A stretch of 64,000 bases of DNA from Vibrio algivorus (GCF_002218005.2 NZ_AP018679.1:1041804-1105803), one strand, 5' to 3'; shown: positions 1 to 8,669, counted from the first letter of the stretch. Notes: generated from the sequence alone by a model not told the origin. Translations and numbers: made by a program.

Positions 1-5
1 AAGCC

Positions 6-133
6 TATACTCAAAGTAATTGGAGTTGCAGTGAGGCGACAAGTGCATGACTCCCCATGAGCATAGCTTGTCTATGTGATTGGGGCGAGTGAACGCCGAC
101 AACAAAGCTGCAGCTTCAAGTACGAAGGGTATA
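6..133. repeat. ERIC/IRU element, full-length copy
   Basis: A 128 bp element that begins TATACTCAAAG and ends GGGTATA. Its centre is the ERIC palindrome: CCCCATGAGCATAG, then CTATGTGATTGGGG, then GCGAGTGAACGCCG. It closely matches the enterobacterial ERIC core as I remember it. A near-identical copy is at 12743-12870 and an internally deleted one at 5223-5300. It lies downstream of the ridA stop. No coding potential. Confidence 0.85.
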
Positions 134-221
134 AACGCAAATAGATAAATAAAACCAAAACAAAACGCACGCCGATATCAAAATCGACGTGCGTTTTTAT
201 TTATATAGTTTTGCTCATTAT

Positions 222-578
222 TTAATCTTTCTTTAATGCCGCTGTCACTATCAACTCCACTTTTAACTCTGGACGAGCCAATTTCGCTTCACCACACGCA
301 CGAGCTGGTGCGAAGCCTTCATCAAAAAACTGATCCCAGACGGCATTCATCTCTTGAAAATCTGCCATATCCGCAAGCCAAACAATCGTTTGTAGTACAT
401 GCTGCTTATCGGATCCCGCTTCTAACAATAAAGTTTCCACACGACGTAATGCTTCCGCGGTTTGCTCCGCCACACTCGTTCCTGCAACACCCACTTGACC
501 ACAGAGATAAACCGTCTCGTTATGCACAACAATTTTACTCATTCTGTGATTCGTTTGTTGGCGCTCAATTGTGCCCAT
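222..578 (-). CDS. RidA/YjgF/UK114 family protein
   Basis: A 118-residue protein of the Rid family. Members that keep the active-site arginine hydrolyse reactive enamine/imine intermediates made by PLP enzymes. The C-terminal half has the family's block 'APARACGEAKLARPELKVELIVTA', which aligns with the RidA motif around the conserved Arg and the final beta strand (P-x-x-x-V-E-I). The N-terminal 'VYLCGQVG' is the equivalent of the usual 'vyvSGqip' strand. The length is normal. It is a single gene transcribed away from the proVWX region, and its upstream DNA holds a repeat fragment. Which Rid subfamily it belongs to (true RidA or Rid4-7) cannot be told by eye. Confidence 0.85.
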   Translation of the reverse strand: MGTIERQQTNHRMSKIVVHNETVYLCGQVGVAGTSVAEQTAEALRRVETLLLEAGSDKQHVLQTIVWLADMADFQEMNAVWDQFFDEGFAPARACGEAKLARPELKVELIVTAALKKD

Positions 579-688
579 GACTACTGCTCCTAATTAATAA
601 TTAAAAATAACGAACTTTTAAAATTCAAAAAATAGACAACTCGCTAAAATAGTTTGATGGCAGAATAACGGATTGATAAAAGTATTAG

Positions 689-783
689 TATACCCAAGTG
701 GCTTCAAGATGCAGAATTCAGAGCTATCATACAAACCTTTAGGCAGGAAAATTGGTGAAGGAATGCAATCACCTTTCAGAACC
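689..783. repeat. Left-half fragment of the TATACCCAAGT repeat family
   Basis: It starts TATACCCAAGTGGCTTCAAG and continues with 'gcagaattcagagctatcat' and a degraded 'aaacctttaggcag' segment. Homology to the long copies (29165, 51339, 61432) fades around 783. The rest of the 579-1083 gap is AT-rich and presumably carries the ridA and proV promoters. I could not assign a specific operator there. Confidence 0.75.
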
Positions 784-1083
784 TAAATCATATTTTTCAA
801 AAATAATTTCAGCCTCGACATTTAAAATTCTAATCGCATAAACATCGAAAATATTAAGCTCAGCATTCTGTACTCATAACCTTAAACTTCAAACACTTAC
901 ACTTATTGGTTTAAGGGTTTTTGTATGTAAAACACTCTACAATAATCACAATTTTGTTAATTACATCAACATGTGCGCCCTGTCTAACTTTTGCAATTCC
1001 ATGACAAATTGTTTAGGGTACTAAACAGTTTGCAAAGCATTCGTGTATTAGTTTTGCAAAAAAATAGCCAAGGATGCTAAATA

Positions 1084-2271
1084 ATGACAACAAAATTAGA
1101 AGTAAAAAACCTCTATAAAGTGTTTGGCGAAACACCCGATGAAGCCTTTGCTCTCATCGATAAAGGTTTAGATAAAGATGAAATTTTTGAAAAAACTGGC
1201 CTCACTGTTGGGGTAAAAGATGTTTCACTCTCGATTAACGAAGGAGAGATATTCGTCATCATGGGCCTTTCTGGCTCAGGTAAATCCACCTTAGTTCGAC
1301 TACTAAATCGCCTAATTGAACCCACCCGTGGCCATGTATATTTAAACGGCAAAGACATTGCGGTTATTTCGGATGAAGAATTACGTAATGTACGACGCAA
1401 TAACATCAGTATGGTTTTCCAAAACTTCGCCCTAATGCCACACATGAGCGTTATTGAAAACGCTGCTTTTGGCTTAGAACTTGCTGGCGTTGATTTGGAT
1501 AAACGTAATGATGCCGCACGTAATGCACTTGCACGAGTAGGGTTAGAAAACCAATCAGACTCTTATCCAGATGAACTTTCAGGTGGTATGAAGCAACGTG
1601 TTGGCCTTGCTCGCGCATTAGCAACCGACCCGGATATTCTATTAATGGATGAAGCATTCTCAGCACTCGATCCCCTGATCCGTACGGAAATGCAAGATGA
1701 GCTTATTCGTCTACAAAATGATGACCGACGCACTATTGTATTTATCTCACATGATTTAGATGAAGCAATGCGTATTGGTGATCGTATTGCCATCATGCAA
1801 AACGGTGTGGTAGTACAAGTCGGTACGCCCGACGAAATACTGCAAAACCCAGCCAATGATTACGTGGAATCCTTCTTTAGTGGTGTAAACGTTGCTGATG
1901 TATATTCAGCCAAAGATATTGCGCGTAAAAAACCTGCCGCAGTATTTAAAAAAGGTGAAACCGATGGCCCTGCAGCAGCACTGCAGATTCTATCGGATCA
2001 TGATCGCGATTATGGTGTCGTGGTTGATAAAGCCAATAAATACTCAGGAATAGTGTCACAAGACTCTCTAAAAGCAGCCTACAAAGAAAAACGGCCTCTT
2101 AGCTCTGCGCTATTAGACAACACCGTTTCTTTACATGCTGATACCCCTGTTAGCGAACTGATCAGTCAAGTTGCAGAAGTACCTTATGCAGTGCCTGTCA
2201 TCGATAGCGACGGGACATATCACGGGGTTATTACTAAGACCCGTCTGCTTCAAACTTTAGATAGAGAGTAA
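1084..2271 (+). CDS. proV: Glycine betaine/proline ABC importer ATPase ProV
   Basis: The ATPase subunit of the ProU osmoprotectant importer; it works on the cytoplasmic face with ProW. Walker A is GLSGSGKST (residues 61-69), the Q-loop is around VFQN (111-114), the ABC signature LSGGMKQ is at 165-171, Walker B LLMDEAF at 186-192, and the H-loop is in FISHDLDEA. After residue about 275 come two tandem CBS domains, which in this family are thought to sense ionic strength. At 395 residues it is close to E. coli ProV (400). AAGGA at 1070-1074 supports the ATG at 1084. It is the first gene of proVWX; the gap to proW is 5 bp, so the two are probably co-translated. Osmotic induction is expected from the family but not visible here. 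Confidence 0.97.
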   Translation: MTTKLEVKNLYKVFGETPDEAFALIDKGLDKDEIFEKTGLTVGVKDVSLSINEGEIFVIMGLSGSGKSTLVRLLNRLIEPTRGHVYLNGKDIAVISDEELRNVRRNNISMVFQNFALMPHMSVIENAAFGLELAGVDLDKRNDAARNALARVGLENQSDSYPDELSGGMKQRVGLARALATDPDILLMDEAFSALDPLIRTEMQDELIRLQNDDRRTIVFISHDLDEAMRIGDRIAIMQNGVVVQVGTPDEILQNPANDYVESFFSGVNVADVYSAKDIARKKPAAVFKKGETDGPAAALQILSDHDRDYGVVVDKANKYSGIVSQDSLKAAYKEKRPLSSALLDNTVSLHADTPVSELISQVAEVPYAVPVIDSDGTYHGVITKTRLLQTLDRE

Positions 2272-2276
2272 TTATT

Positions 2277-3374
2277 ATGACAACTGAAACAACCGTAAGT
2301 GCAGCGCAAGCCGCTGATCCGTGGGCTTCAGCTGCCTCAACAACATCAAGTGATCCGTGGTCAACTGCCAGCTCTGCTGAAAGTACCAGCTCATGGCTGA
2401 GTAACGCGCCAACTCAGCCTATAGACCAACCTATTGATTGGGCCCATCCATTTAAAGATGCCGTGATCCCATTCGATCACTGGGTTGAAAGTGGCCTTAA
2501 TTGGTTAGTCATGCATGGTCGCCCTGTTTTCCAAGCCATTCGAGTACCTATTGATTTTATTTTAACCTCATTTCAAACCGCCTTGGTATCAACACCATCG
2601 CTAATCATGATCGCATTACTCGTACTAATCGCTTGGCAACTTGCCGGTAAAAAAATGGGATTTGCAACCTTAGTCTCACTTGCCATTATTGGATTTATCG
2701 GTGCCTGGTCGGAAGCGATGGTGACATTGGCTCTGGTTCTAACATCAGTCTTTTTCTGCTTATTAATCGGCCTCCCCATGGGTATATGGTTAGCCCGCAG
2801 TCAATCAGCGGCCAGAGTCATTAGGCCAATACTTGATGCTATGCAAACAACACCAGCCTTTGTATACCTAGTACCAATCGTAATGCTATTTGGTATCGGT
2901 AACGTACCAGGCGTAGTCGTGACCATTATTTTCGCCCTACCGCCAATCGTCCGCTTGACCATTCTCGGTATTCAACAAGTACCCGAAGAGCTCATCGAAG
3001 CTGGTCACTCATTCGGTGCAAGTCCAAAGCAAATGCTGTACCGCATTCAATTACCACTGGCAACGCCAACCATTATGGCTGGTGTAAACCAAACCTTAAT
3101 GTTATCGCTTTCAATGGTAGTAATTGCATCCATGATTGCCGTTGGTGGTTTAGGTCAAATGGTATTACGTGGTATCGGACGATTAGATATGGGTCTTGCC
3201 GCAGTCGGTGGTTTAGGAATTGTTATTCTTGCCATCTTGCTAGACCGCCTAACCCAAACCATTGGAGTCGCCTCACGCGATAAGAAAACCCGTTGGTATG
3301 AAACTGGTCCTGCATCATTGATTTATCGGTTAATCAAAGAGAAACCAAAATCTGGTGATATTAAAACTTCCTAG
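2277..3374 (+). CDS. proW: Glycine betaine/proline ABC importer permease ProW
   Basis: The inner-membrane permease of ProU. The first ~90 residues are a soluble, Ser/Ala/Thr-rich tail typical of ProW, with the repeat 'DPWASAAS / DPWSTASS'. Hydrophobic segments follow from about residue 100. The cytoplasmic EAA loop that contacts ProV is visible as 'EELIEAGHSFGASPKQMLYR', close to the C-terminal third. The length of 365 residues is similar to E. coli ProW (354). It lies 5 bp after proV and 87 bp before proX; that gap holds stable hairpins (see 3391-3422). Confidence 0.96.
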   Translation: MTTETTVSAAQAADPWASAASTTSSDPWSTASSAESTSSWLSNAPTQPIDQPIDWAHPFKDAVIPFDHWVESGLNWLVMHGRPVFQAIRVPIDFILTSFQTALVSTPSLIMIALLVLIAWQLAGKKMGFATLVSLAIIGFIGAWSEAMVTLALVLTSVFFCLLIGLPMGIWLARSQSAARVIRPILDAMQTTPAFVYLVPIVMLFGIGNVPGVVVTIIFALPPIVRLTILGIQQVPEELIEAGHSFGASPKQMLYRIQLPLATPTIMAGVNQTLMLSLSMVVIASMIAVGGLGQMVLRGIGRLDMGLAAVGGLGIVILAILLDRLTQTIGVASRDKKTRWYETGPASLIYRLIKEKPKSGDIKTS

Positions 3375-3390
3375 TCCCCTTTTAAATTCA

Positions 3391-3422
3391 GCTCCACCGC
3401 TGGAGCAACGAATGTTCCAGCG
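3391..3422 (+). promoter_or_regulatory. Two mutually exclusive hairpins between proW and proX
   Basis: GCTCCA(ccgc)TGGAGC at 3391-3406 overlaps CGCTGGA...TTCCAGCG at 3398-3422. Only one can form at a time. No T-tract follows, so these are more likely mRNA stability or processing elements than a terminator. Confidence 0.5.
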
Positions 3423-3461
3423 TTCATAAACAAGCGTAAAAAAGAAAAAACAGGAGAAATG

Positions 3462-4469
3462 ATGAAAACAACACGGATGAAAACTTTACTTACGATGACC
3501 CTATTGGCTTCTGCAACTTCGTTTGCCGTCAATGCTGAAACCCTACCTGGTGAAGGCGTGAGTGTGCAACCGATTCAATCGACAGTTGCAGAGGAAACCT
3601 TCCAAACTCTGATCATTGATAAAGCACTTGAAAAACTTGGCTACGATGTAAAACCAATCAAAGAAGTGGATTACAACGTAGGCTACACCTCAATTGCCAA
3701 TGGTGATGCAACCTACCTCGCGGTTAACTGGGCCCCATTACATGATGACAAATACAAGCAAGCCGGTGGCGATGATAAGTTCTATCGTGAAGGTACTTAT
3801 GTCACAGGTGCGGCGCAAGGTTACTTAATTGATAAAAAGACCGCCGATAAATATGGCATTACTAATATTGGTCAATTAAAAGATCCAAAACTAGCGAAAC
3901 TATTTGATACTAATGGTAATGGTAAAGCTGACTTAACTGGCTGTAATCCAGGTTGGGGTTGTGAAGCGGTTGTCGCTCACCAAATGAAAGATTTTGGTTT
4001 AGAAGACAGCATAGATAACAACCAAGGTAACTACGCAGCGATCATCGCCGATACCATTTCTCGCTACAAAAATGGTGAGTCGATTCTTTATTACACATGG
4101 ACGCCTTATTGGGTGAGTGGCGTATTGGTTCCGGGCAAAGATGTTGTATGGTTAGAAGTACCTCATTCATCTCTACCGGGTGATCGTAGCGATGTAGACA
4201 CGACACTACCAAATGGTAAGAACTACGGCTTCCAAATGAATGCTATGCACATCATTGCTAACAAACAATTCGCACAAGATAACCCAGCAGCAGCAAAACT
4301 GTTTGCTATTATGAAGTTGAACATCAACGATATCAGTGCTGAAAACTTAATGATGCAAAAAGGTCAAAATAAACCAGCAGATATTGAAGCTCATGCTAAT
4401 GGCTGGATCAAAGCACACCAAAAACAATTTGATGCTTGGATAGCCGAAGCAAAAGCAGCCGCTAAATAA
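3462..4469 (+). CDS. proX: Glycine betaine/proline-binding periplasmic protein ProX
   Basis: The substrate-binding protein of the ProU importer. A Sec signal peptide with hydrophobic core 'LLTMTLLASATSFAVNA' ends near Ala-Glu-Thr. The mature part carries the OpuAC-type features of ProX: 'VNWAPLHDD', 'CNPGWGCE' (a likely disulfide pair, as in E. coli ProX), 'YYTWTPYW' and 'LPNGKNYGFQMN'. The Trp residues in these motifs form the aromatic box for quaternary ammonium in known ProX proteins. AGGAG at 3452-3456 is better spaced for the second of two adjacent ATGs (3462) than for 3459. It is the last gene of proVWX and is followed by a clear terminator. Confidence 0.96.
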   Translation: MKTTRMKTLLTMTLLASATSFAVNAETLPGEGVSVQPIQSTVAEETFQTLIIDKALEKLGYDVKPIKEVDYNVGYTSIANGDATYLAVNWAPLHDDKYKQAGGDDKFYREGTYVTGAAQGYLIDKKTADKYGITNIGQLKDPKLAKLFDTNGNGKADLTGCNPGWGCEAVVAHQMKDFGLEDSIDNNQGNYAAIIADTISRYKNGESILYYTWTPYWVSGVLVPGKDVVWLEVPHSSLPGDRSDVDTTLPNGKNYGFQMNAMHIIANKQFAQDNPAAAKLFAIMKLNINDISAENLMMQKGQNKPADIEAHANGWIKAHQKQFDAWIAEAKAAAK

Positions 4470-4493
4470 TCATTACTCAAACGGTAATCTATC

Positions 4494-4522
4494 AAGCTGC
4501 CACTTTTGGCAGCTTTTCTTTT
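4494..4522 (+). terminator. Rho-independent terminator of proVWX
   Basis: Stem AAGCTGCC/GGCAGCTT with a short loop, followed by TTCTTTT, 25 bp after the proX stop. Confidence 0.85.
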
Positions 4523-4695
4523 AGGCAATAACTAGAGCAAGGAAATAAACATCTATTCGTAAGACGTTAAGGCGATAAACAATTCATAACTTATCGCCCA
4601 CTACGATTCCAATTACTTTGGGAATTAACGTAATTAATCCTTTTCGCTAATGAGGAATTAATGTATTTTCTGCTCTCCAAAATAGGGGCAATAAT

Positions 4696-5187
4696 ATGGA
4701 TAAACACGAAGAAGTTCTCATCGCCATTCGACAAATTATTCGCGCGATCGATCTACATTCACGACAACTAAATAAAGAGCTTGGTTTAACTGGGCCACAA
4801 CTCCTACTCATGCGTTCAATTCGTGATTCAGGTGAAGTAACGATCCGTCAGTTATCCATGAACACCAATATGAGCCAAGCGACCGCGACGACCATTATTG
4901 ATCGCATCGAAAAACGTGGTTTAGTTCAGCGCCAGCGCAGCCAGCTTGATAAGCGTAAAGTGCATGCCTACTTAACCGAAGAAGGGGCAGAGCTGCTAGA
5001 AAAAGCGCCGCTACCGTTGCAAGATCACTTTATTCAGCGCTTCCAAAATCTCGACTCATGGGAACAATCGCTACTGCTTTCATCAGTCCAACGTATTTCA
5101 AAAATGATGAATGCCGCTGATCTTGATGTAGCACCGCTATTGGAAGTAGGTAATATTGCGCACCATCAAGGTACGCCGAGTAGTTAA
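4696..5187 (+). CDS. MarR-family transcriptional regulator (CosR-like candidate)
   Basis: A 163-residue winged-helix regulator of the MarR family. The recognition helix region is 'QLSMNTNMSQATATTIIDRIEKRGLVQRQRSQLDKRKVHAYLTEEG', with the conserved wing motif D-K-R-K. No cysteine sensor of the OhrR type is evident. It is transcribed in the same direction as proVWX but lies behind that operon's terminator, so it has its own promoter. From memory, the Vibrio compatible-solute repressor CosR belongs to this family, has a similar length, and controls betaine importers and ectoine synthesis. The position next to ProU makes that identity plausible, but it is an inference. E. coli also has a MarR gene (mprA/emrR) after proVWX. 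Confidence 0.85.
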   Translation: MDKHEEVLIAIRQIIRAIDLHSRQLNKELGLTGPQLLLMRSIRDSGEVTIRQLSMNTNMSQATATTIIDRIEKRGLVQRQRSQLDKRKVHAYLTEEGAELLEKAPLPLQDHFIQRFQNLDSWEQSLLLSSVQRISKMMNAADLDVAPLLEVGNIAHHQGTPSS

Positions 5188-5222
5188 CAATTCACCCTTT
5201 AGGCGCTAATTTTATATACATC

Positions 5223-5300
5223 TATACCCAAAGTAATTGGAGTTGCAGTGAAACAATGAACGCCAGCAACAAAGCTTCAACTCCAAATACAATGGGCATA
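5223..5300. repeat. Internally deleted ERIC element
   Basis: 78 bp. It keeps the outer arms TATACCCAAAGTAATTGGAG and GGGCATA of the full ERIC copies but lacks about 50 bp of the central palindrome. It lies just upstream of yjjG. Confidence 0.8.
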
Positions 5301-5321
5301 CTTTAGCTCACAGGAGTAACC

Positions 5322-5996
5322 ATGAAGTACGACTGGATTTTCTTTGACGCCGACGAAACCCTTTTCCATTTTGATGCGTTCAAAGGCATGCAACTGATGT
5401 TTTCTCGTAAAGGCGTCAACTTTACAGAGCAAGATTTTGCCACTTATCAAGAAGTGAATAAACCGCTTTGGGTTGATTATCAAAATGGCGATATCACGGC
5501 AGACCAACTCAAGCACACTCGTTTTGATTCATGGGCGCAAAGGCTAAACACAACGCCAGCAGAATTGAACTCAGCATTTTTAGAGGCAATGGCTGATATT
5601 TGTTCTGTTCTACCTGGAGCCAAAGAGTTAATGGAAGCGCTTAAGGGCAAAGCCAAGGTTGGCATCATTACGAATGGCTTTACTGATTTACAAGCGATTC
5701 GATTGGCTCGAACCGGAATGGATATCTACATAGATCAAGTGATCATTTCAGAAGAAGTAGGCACAGCAAAGCCTGATAGCATCATCTTTGAACATGCTCT
5801 ACAACGTGCGGATAATCCGTGTAAATCAAAAGTGTTGATGGTAGGTGATAACCTATATTCGGATATTCTTGGCGGTATCAATTTTGGGATTGAAACCTGT
5901 TGGTTGAACCCACACGGTACAGCAGCAACCGATGGTATAAATCCACACTACACCGTGAGTTCATTAGGTGAATTGCAGGCGATATTAATGGCTTAA
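5322..5996 (+). CDS. yjjG: HAD-family pyrimidine nucleotide 5'-nucleotidase (YjjG-like)
   Basis: A cytosolic phosphatase of the haloacid dehalogenase superfamily; YjjG dephosphorylates non-canonical pyrimidine nucleotides as a housecleaning enzyme. Motif I FFDADETL has the nucleophile and acid Asp residues at 9 and 11. Motif II is the Thr of 'IITNGF' and motif III is Lys in 'GTAKPDSIIFEHAL'. Motif IV is 'MVGDNLYSDILGG'. The helical cap between motifs I and II and the 224-residue length match YjjG (225 in E. coli). AGGAG ten bases before the ATG supports the start. It stands alone between an ERIC fragment and minus-strand genes. Confidence 0.92.
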   Translation: MKYDWIFFDADETLFHFDAFKGMQLMFSRKGVNFTEQDFATYQEVNKPLWVDYQNGDITADQLKHTRFDSWAQRLNTTPAELNSAFLEAMADICSVLPGAKELMEALKGKAKVGIITNGFTDLQAIRLARTGMDIYIDQVIISEEVGTAKPDSIIFEHALQRADNPCKSKVLMVGDNLYSDILGGINFGIETCWLNPHGTAATDGINPHYTVSSLGELQAILMA

Positions 5997-6035
5997 TTCA
6001 GTAATCAATAAGCAGCACAACTTATCTTAGTAGCA

Positions 6036-6614
6036 CTAATCTCGATTCCATGGATAGACGGTTTTAGTGCTATGTTTCTGAAAAAAACGGTAGTTATGCT
6101 GTATGTAATCATCTTTTTTTAGTGCGTTAAAATCCCACTTATTCAAATCTAGATTAAAGTAAAGATCCCTATTGGTTAATTGCATTTGTTCAAACTTTTT
6201 TCTTGCAACTCGATAGACCGCAGTATCAGAAGAGTTACATGTAAACGTCACCGTCTCACTGTTTTTACCATTAATACTAAGTAGTGCCTGATAAGGGCTT
6301 GAAGAATTACACGGTATTTTTTTTACAAAGGTAAAAAGAAAATATCCATTATTAGTAGTATTGAGAAAAACAACGAACTGGTCATGCGTATAAACTTGAC
6401 GATAAATGAGTTGTTTCGAATGATTCTCACGAGCACTTTGTATTGCCGTGTTATCTAGACTAATCAGCTGATTATCAAGCCAAAACCAATTCAAGCTTTG
6501 ATCCATAAACGTGAGCGAACGATATGAATGCCATGCCAAATAGCCTAAGACTGAAAAAGAAAAAAAACCAATAAGTAATATATATTTCAAAAATTTATAT
6601 TTTGTCAGTCTCAT
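6036..6614 (-). CDS. Hypothetical protein with an N-terminal membrane anchor
   Basis: I do not recognise this 192-residue protein. Residues 1-8 are basic (MRLTKYKF), followed by one hydrophobic segment (about 9-29, 'LKYILLIGFFSFSVLGYLAW'). The rest, rich in Asn, Lys, Tyr and Phe, would therefore face the periplasm. Two cysteines about 26 residues apart ('KIPCNSSS' and 'TFTCNSSD') could form a disulfide in that compartment. The DNA is visibly more AT-rich than its neighbours, which hints at transfer but is weak evidence. The next minus-strand gene (6673-7080) is upstream, 58 bp away, so they might share a transcript. Confidence 0.7.
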   Translation of the reverse strand: MRLTKYKFLKYILLIGFFSFSVLGYLAWHSYRSLTFMDQSLNWFWLDNQLISLDNTAIQSARENHSKQLIYRQVYTHDQFVVFLNTTNNGYFLFTFVKKIPCNSSSPYQALLSINGKNSETVTFTCNSSDTAVYRVARKKFEQMQLTNRDLYFNLDLNKWDFNALKKDDYIQHNYRFFQKHSTKTVYPWNRD

Positions 6615-6672
6615 TCTATTTACCTTAAAAGAACGAACGTAAACTAATAGATAATGTTTCTTTCTAATAACA

Positions 6673-7080
6673 TTACTTTTTCTTGCTCAGTTTAACTAAA
6701 GTCTCATGCCAAGCAGCACTGCCGTCTTTCTTTGTCACATCATACTCAGCACAGAATTGAGAAATCGTCATATTGCTATCACCAGTCGCCAATTTTAACG
6801 CCAATTGAACTTGTTGAAGCTTGCTTTGCAGACGCAACACTTGTCCGGCATTAGGGTTCTTTTCTTTGGCGTATTTTAAGGCGGCATGTTTACGTTCAGC
6901 TGCTCCCGCTCGGCGATCGGCTTCAGACAATAAGTACTTCAGTTGGGCAACGCTCTTTCCTTTTTTAAAGGCGGGATCGATCAACTCAACACATTCATCA
7001 AATGATGGGTTGACTACGTATGGATCAATTTTACGAGCTTGTTGGCGCATCCACTCGAGAGCAAGTTTTTCATCAGACAT
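6673..7080 (-). CDS. Hypothetical protein, small cytosolic, basic and helical
   Basis: I do not recognise the family. From the chosen ATG at 7080 ('MSDEKLALEWMRQQ') the protein has 135 residues. It has no signal or membrane segment and is rich in Lys, Ala and Gln with helix-forming stretches, for example 'AAERKHAALKYAKEKNPNAGQVLRLQSKLQQVQLALKLA', which may form a coiled coil. The tail 'ISQFCAEYDVTKKDGSAAWHETLVKLSKKK' is basic. An upstream start in the same frame (7140) would add 20 residues of unconvincing sequence; neither start has a strong ribosome-binding site. It sits between an anchored hypothetical protein and the zinc-ribbon gene yjdM on the same strand. Confidence 0.65.
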   Translation of the reverse strand: MSDEKLALEWMRQQARKIDPYVVNPSFDECVELIDPAFKKGKSVAQLKYLLSEADRRAGAAERKHAALKYAKEKNPNAGQVLRLQSKLQQVQLALKLATGDSNMTISQFCAEYDVTKKDGSAAWHETLVKLSKKK

Positions 7081-7162
7081 AAGGGAATCTTTACTAAACA
7101 ACAGAATTGCATGGTATCGCTCAATAGCAAAGCGTTGCAATAGAAAATTAGTGACCCGTACA

Positions 7163-7495
7163 TCAAGCTTTCTTTACATACTTACCCGATACCAACATTT
7201 CACCAATGCCTTGCAACTTACAATCCAACTCATGATCTTTGCCTTCAATAACACGGCGGATCACGCCTTTGGTACCGATCTTTAATACTTGCGAAGTACC
7301 AGTCACTTTTAAGTCTTTAATTAACGTGATCTTATCGCCTTCTTCTAATAGCGTTCCGTTCGCATCCTTTACTGTAAAGGCATTATCTAATTCTTCTTGC
7401 GGGTTCCATTCATAGGCACATTCAGGACAAATAAGGTGATTCTGATCTTGATAAACATATTCAGACTGACAATTTGGACAAGCAGGTAATGACAT
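7163..7495 (-). CDS. yjdM: Zinc-ribbon protein of the PhnA/YjdM family
   Basis: A 110-residue protein with an N-terminal four-cysteine zinc ribbon (Cys6, Cys9, Cys23, Cys26: 'CPNC...CPEC'). The PhnA C-terminal beta domain follows ('DANGTLLEEGDKITLIKDLKVTGTSQVLKIGTKGVIRRV'). The length matches E. coli YjdM (111). The old name 'alkylphosphonate uptake protein' came from gene position, and the E. coli protein is not needed for phosphonate breakdown. No phosphonate genes are nearby here, so no pathway should be inferred. Conservation of both domains is strong and the family call is secure. Confidence 0.93.
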   Translation of the reverse strand: MSLPACPNCQSEYVYQDQNHLICPECAYEWNPQEELDNAFTVKDANGTLLEEGDKITLIKDLKVTGTSQVLKIGTKGVIRRVIEGKDHELDCKLQGIGEMLVSGKYVKKA

Positions 7496-7540
7496 TATAA
7501 TTTTCTCACTATATGGATATTCAGGTGATAATAATGGATA

Positions 7541-7836
7541 TTAACTCATTTTTAAAAACTGCTGTTGAAAGTGCTTTAGCAACGCTTGTAACCGTTTAGG
7601 TTTATAGCGATCTTTATGATAAATCACGGAAAGGTTAACGTCGGGGATTTTCCACTCAGGCATCACTTCTACTAGCTTTTTCTGCTCTATCTCGGCTTGG
7701 CAATACAGCTTCGGGACTCGAATTAAACCACAACCTGCCAGCGCAGCATTAATCAAAGAGCGGCCACTTCTCTATTTAAATTGACCCCAAGCTGTGTCAC
7801 CTGCATCGGTCAACTTTAAGGTTCGAGTAATGCGGA
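7541..7836 (-). pseudogene. Decayed LysR-family regulator gene
   Basis: Two LysR pieces remain in one frame. The 5' piece (7834 down to about 7775) reads 'RITRTLKLTDAGDTAWGQFK', the end of a LysR winged-helix domain, and then hits TAG. A few codons later the frame continues 'RSGRSLINAALAGCGLIRVPKLY', the last part of a LysR effector-binding domain, to the stop at 7541. The first ~45 residues and about 150 residues in the middle are missing. The 5' break abuts the stop codon of the neighbouring exporter gene, so at least two deletions occurred. A 71-codon open frame survives from 7756 but would not make a regulator. Confidence 0.85.
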
Positions 7837-8496
7837 TTAACGCACCATCGCAGATTTCACAATAGTCACGCCAATAATCCCTAATAAAGCACCTGTCAGT
7901 TTATCAATATAATACGCCATTTTGGTGAAGCGCTTTCTTACTCGAGGAACCGACAGAAAATAGATCACCGCAGCATCCCATGCAAAAACGATAACTGTCA
8001 TCCAAATACCTAAACCGAGCTTAAAACTAAAACTCACATCATTAGTTAAAACAACCGTAAACAAGCTCAAGTAAAACAATAGATTTTTAGGATTTAAAAT
8101 ACCCGACATAAAACCTGTAAAGAATTCAAACCAGAATGTACTACCTGTCGATTCTATTTCTGAGTCATCGACAATGTCTAAATTTTGATACGCGCTCTTT
8201 CTTGCTCTCAAAGCTTTATAAGCGAGATAAATAAGAAAGCAACCGCCAACCACTTTAAGTGTAATCATGATAGGAACAGAAGCAGCCAAGATCGAACCAA
8301 CCCCAATGAGGCATAATCCGATATAAACAGCATTGGCAATCGCAATTCCAAAAGCGACACCAATAGCATTACGACCCTTATTACGAATGGCACTTTTTAC
8401 GACTAATACAAAATCGGGACCAGGGCTTAATAACGCCAAAAAGTGTGCGAGCGCTACGGTAATAAAAATACTGGTTAATGTGACATCCATGTCCAC
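7837..8496 (-). CDS. LysE/RhtB-family amino acid exporter
   Basis: A 219-residue inner-membrane protein with about six hydrophobic segments. The family hallmark is near the N-terminus: 'ALLSPGPDFVLVVKSAIRNKGRNAIGVAFGIA', with the P-G-P motif. The usual 'GFMSGILNPKNLLFYLSLF' motif follows in the second half, including the conserved N-P-K. Members export amino acids such as lysine, homoserine, threonine or leucine, but the substrate cannot be read from sequence. Its 3' end touches the remains of a LysR gene, which may once have controlled an exporter. It is one of three LysE-type genes in the window (see 12010 and 47171). Confidence 0.9.
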   Translation of the reverse strand: MDMDVTLTSIFITVALAHFLALLSPGPDFVLVVKSAIRNKGRNAIGVAFGIAIANAVYIGLCLIGVGSILAASVPIMITLKVVGGCFLIYLAYKALRARKSAYQNLDIVDDSEIESTGSTFWFEFFTGFMSGILNPKNLLFYLSLFTVVLTNDVSFSFKLGLGIWMTVIVFAWDAAVIYFLSVPRVRKRFTKMAYYIDKLTGALLGIIGVTIVKSAMVR

Positions 8497-8669
8497 AGGT
8501 TCCTTTTACAAGATCTTACGAGCTGAAAATATAAAATTTATACTGCGCTTGGTACACATTTTAGTCAACTATCTCAAAATAAATCCATAATCAAAAACAA
8601 GAATACGTTCACCAAAATATATGACCACCGTTCATGGTGGAGGTTTATCCAGTGGTGATTCTAGTCATA

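Noticed and set aside
7368..7378. TTTACTGTAAA inside yjdM as a sixth parS2 site
   Set aside because: It lacks two bases of the TTTACANTGTAAA core spacing and lies in a conserved coding region, so it is probably a chance palindrome.
8622..8640. CCACC/GGTGG hairpin upstream of the 82-residue gene
   Set aside because: Short stem without a T-run or a gene ending there; insufficient for a terminator call.
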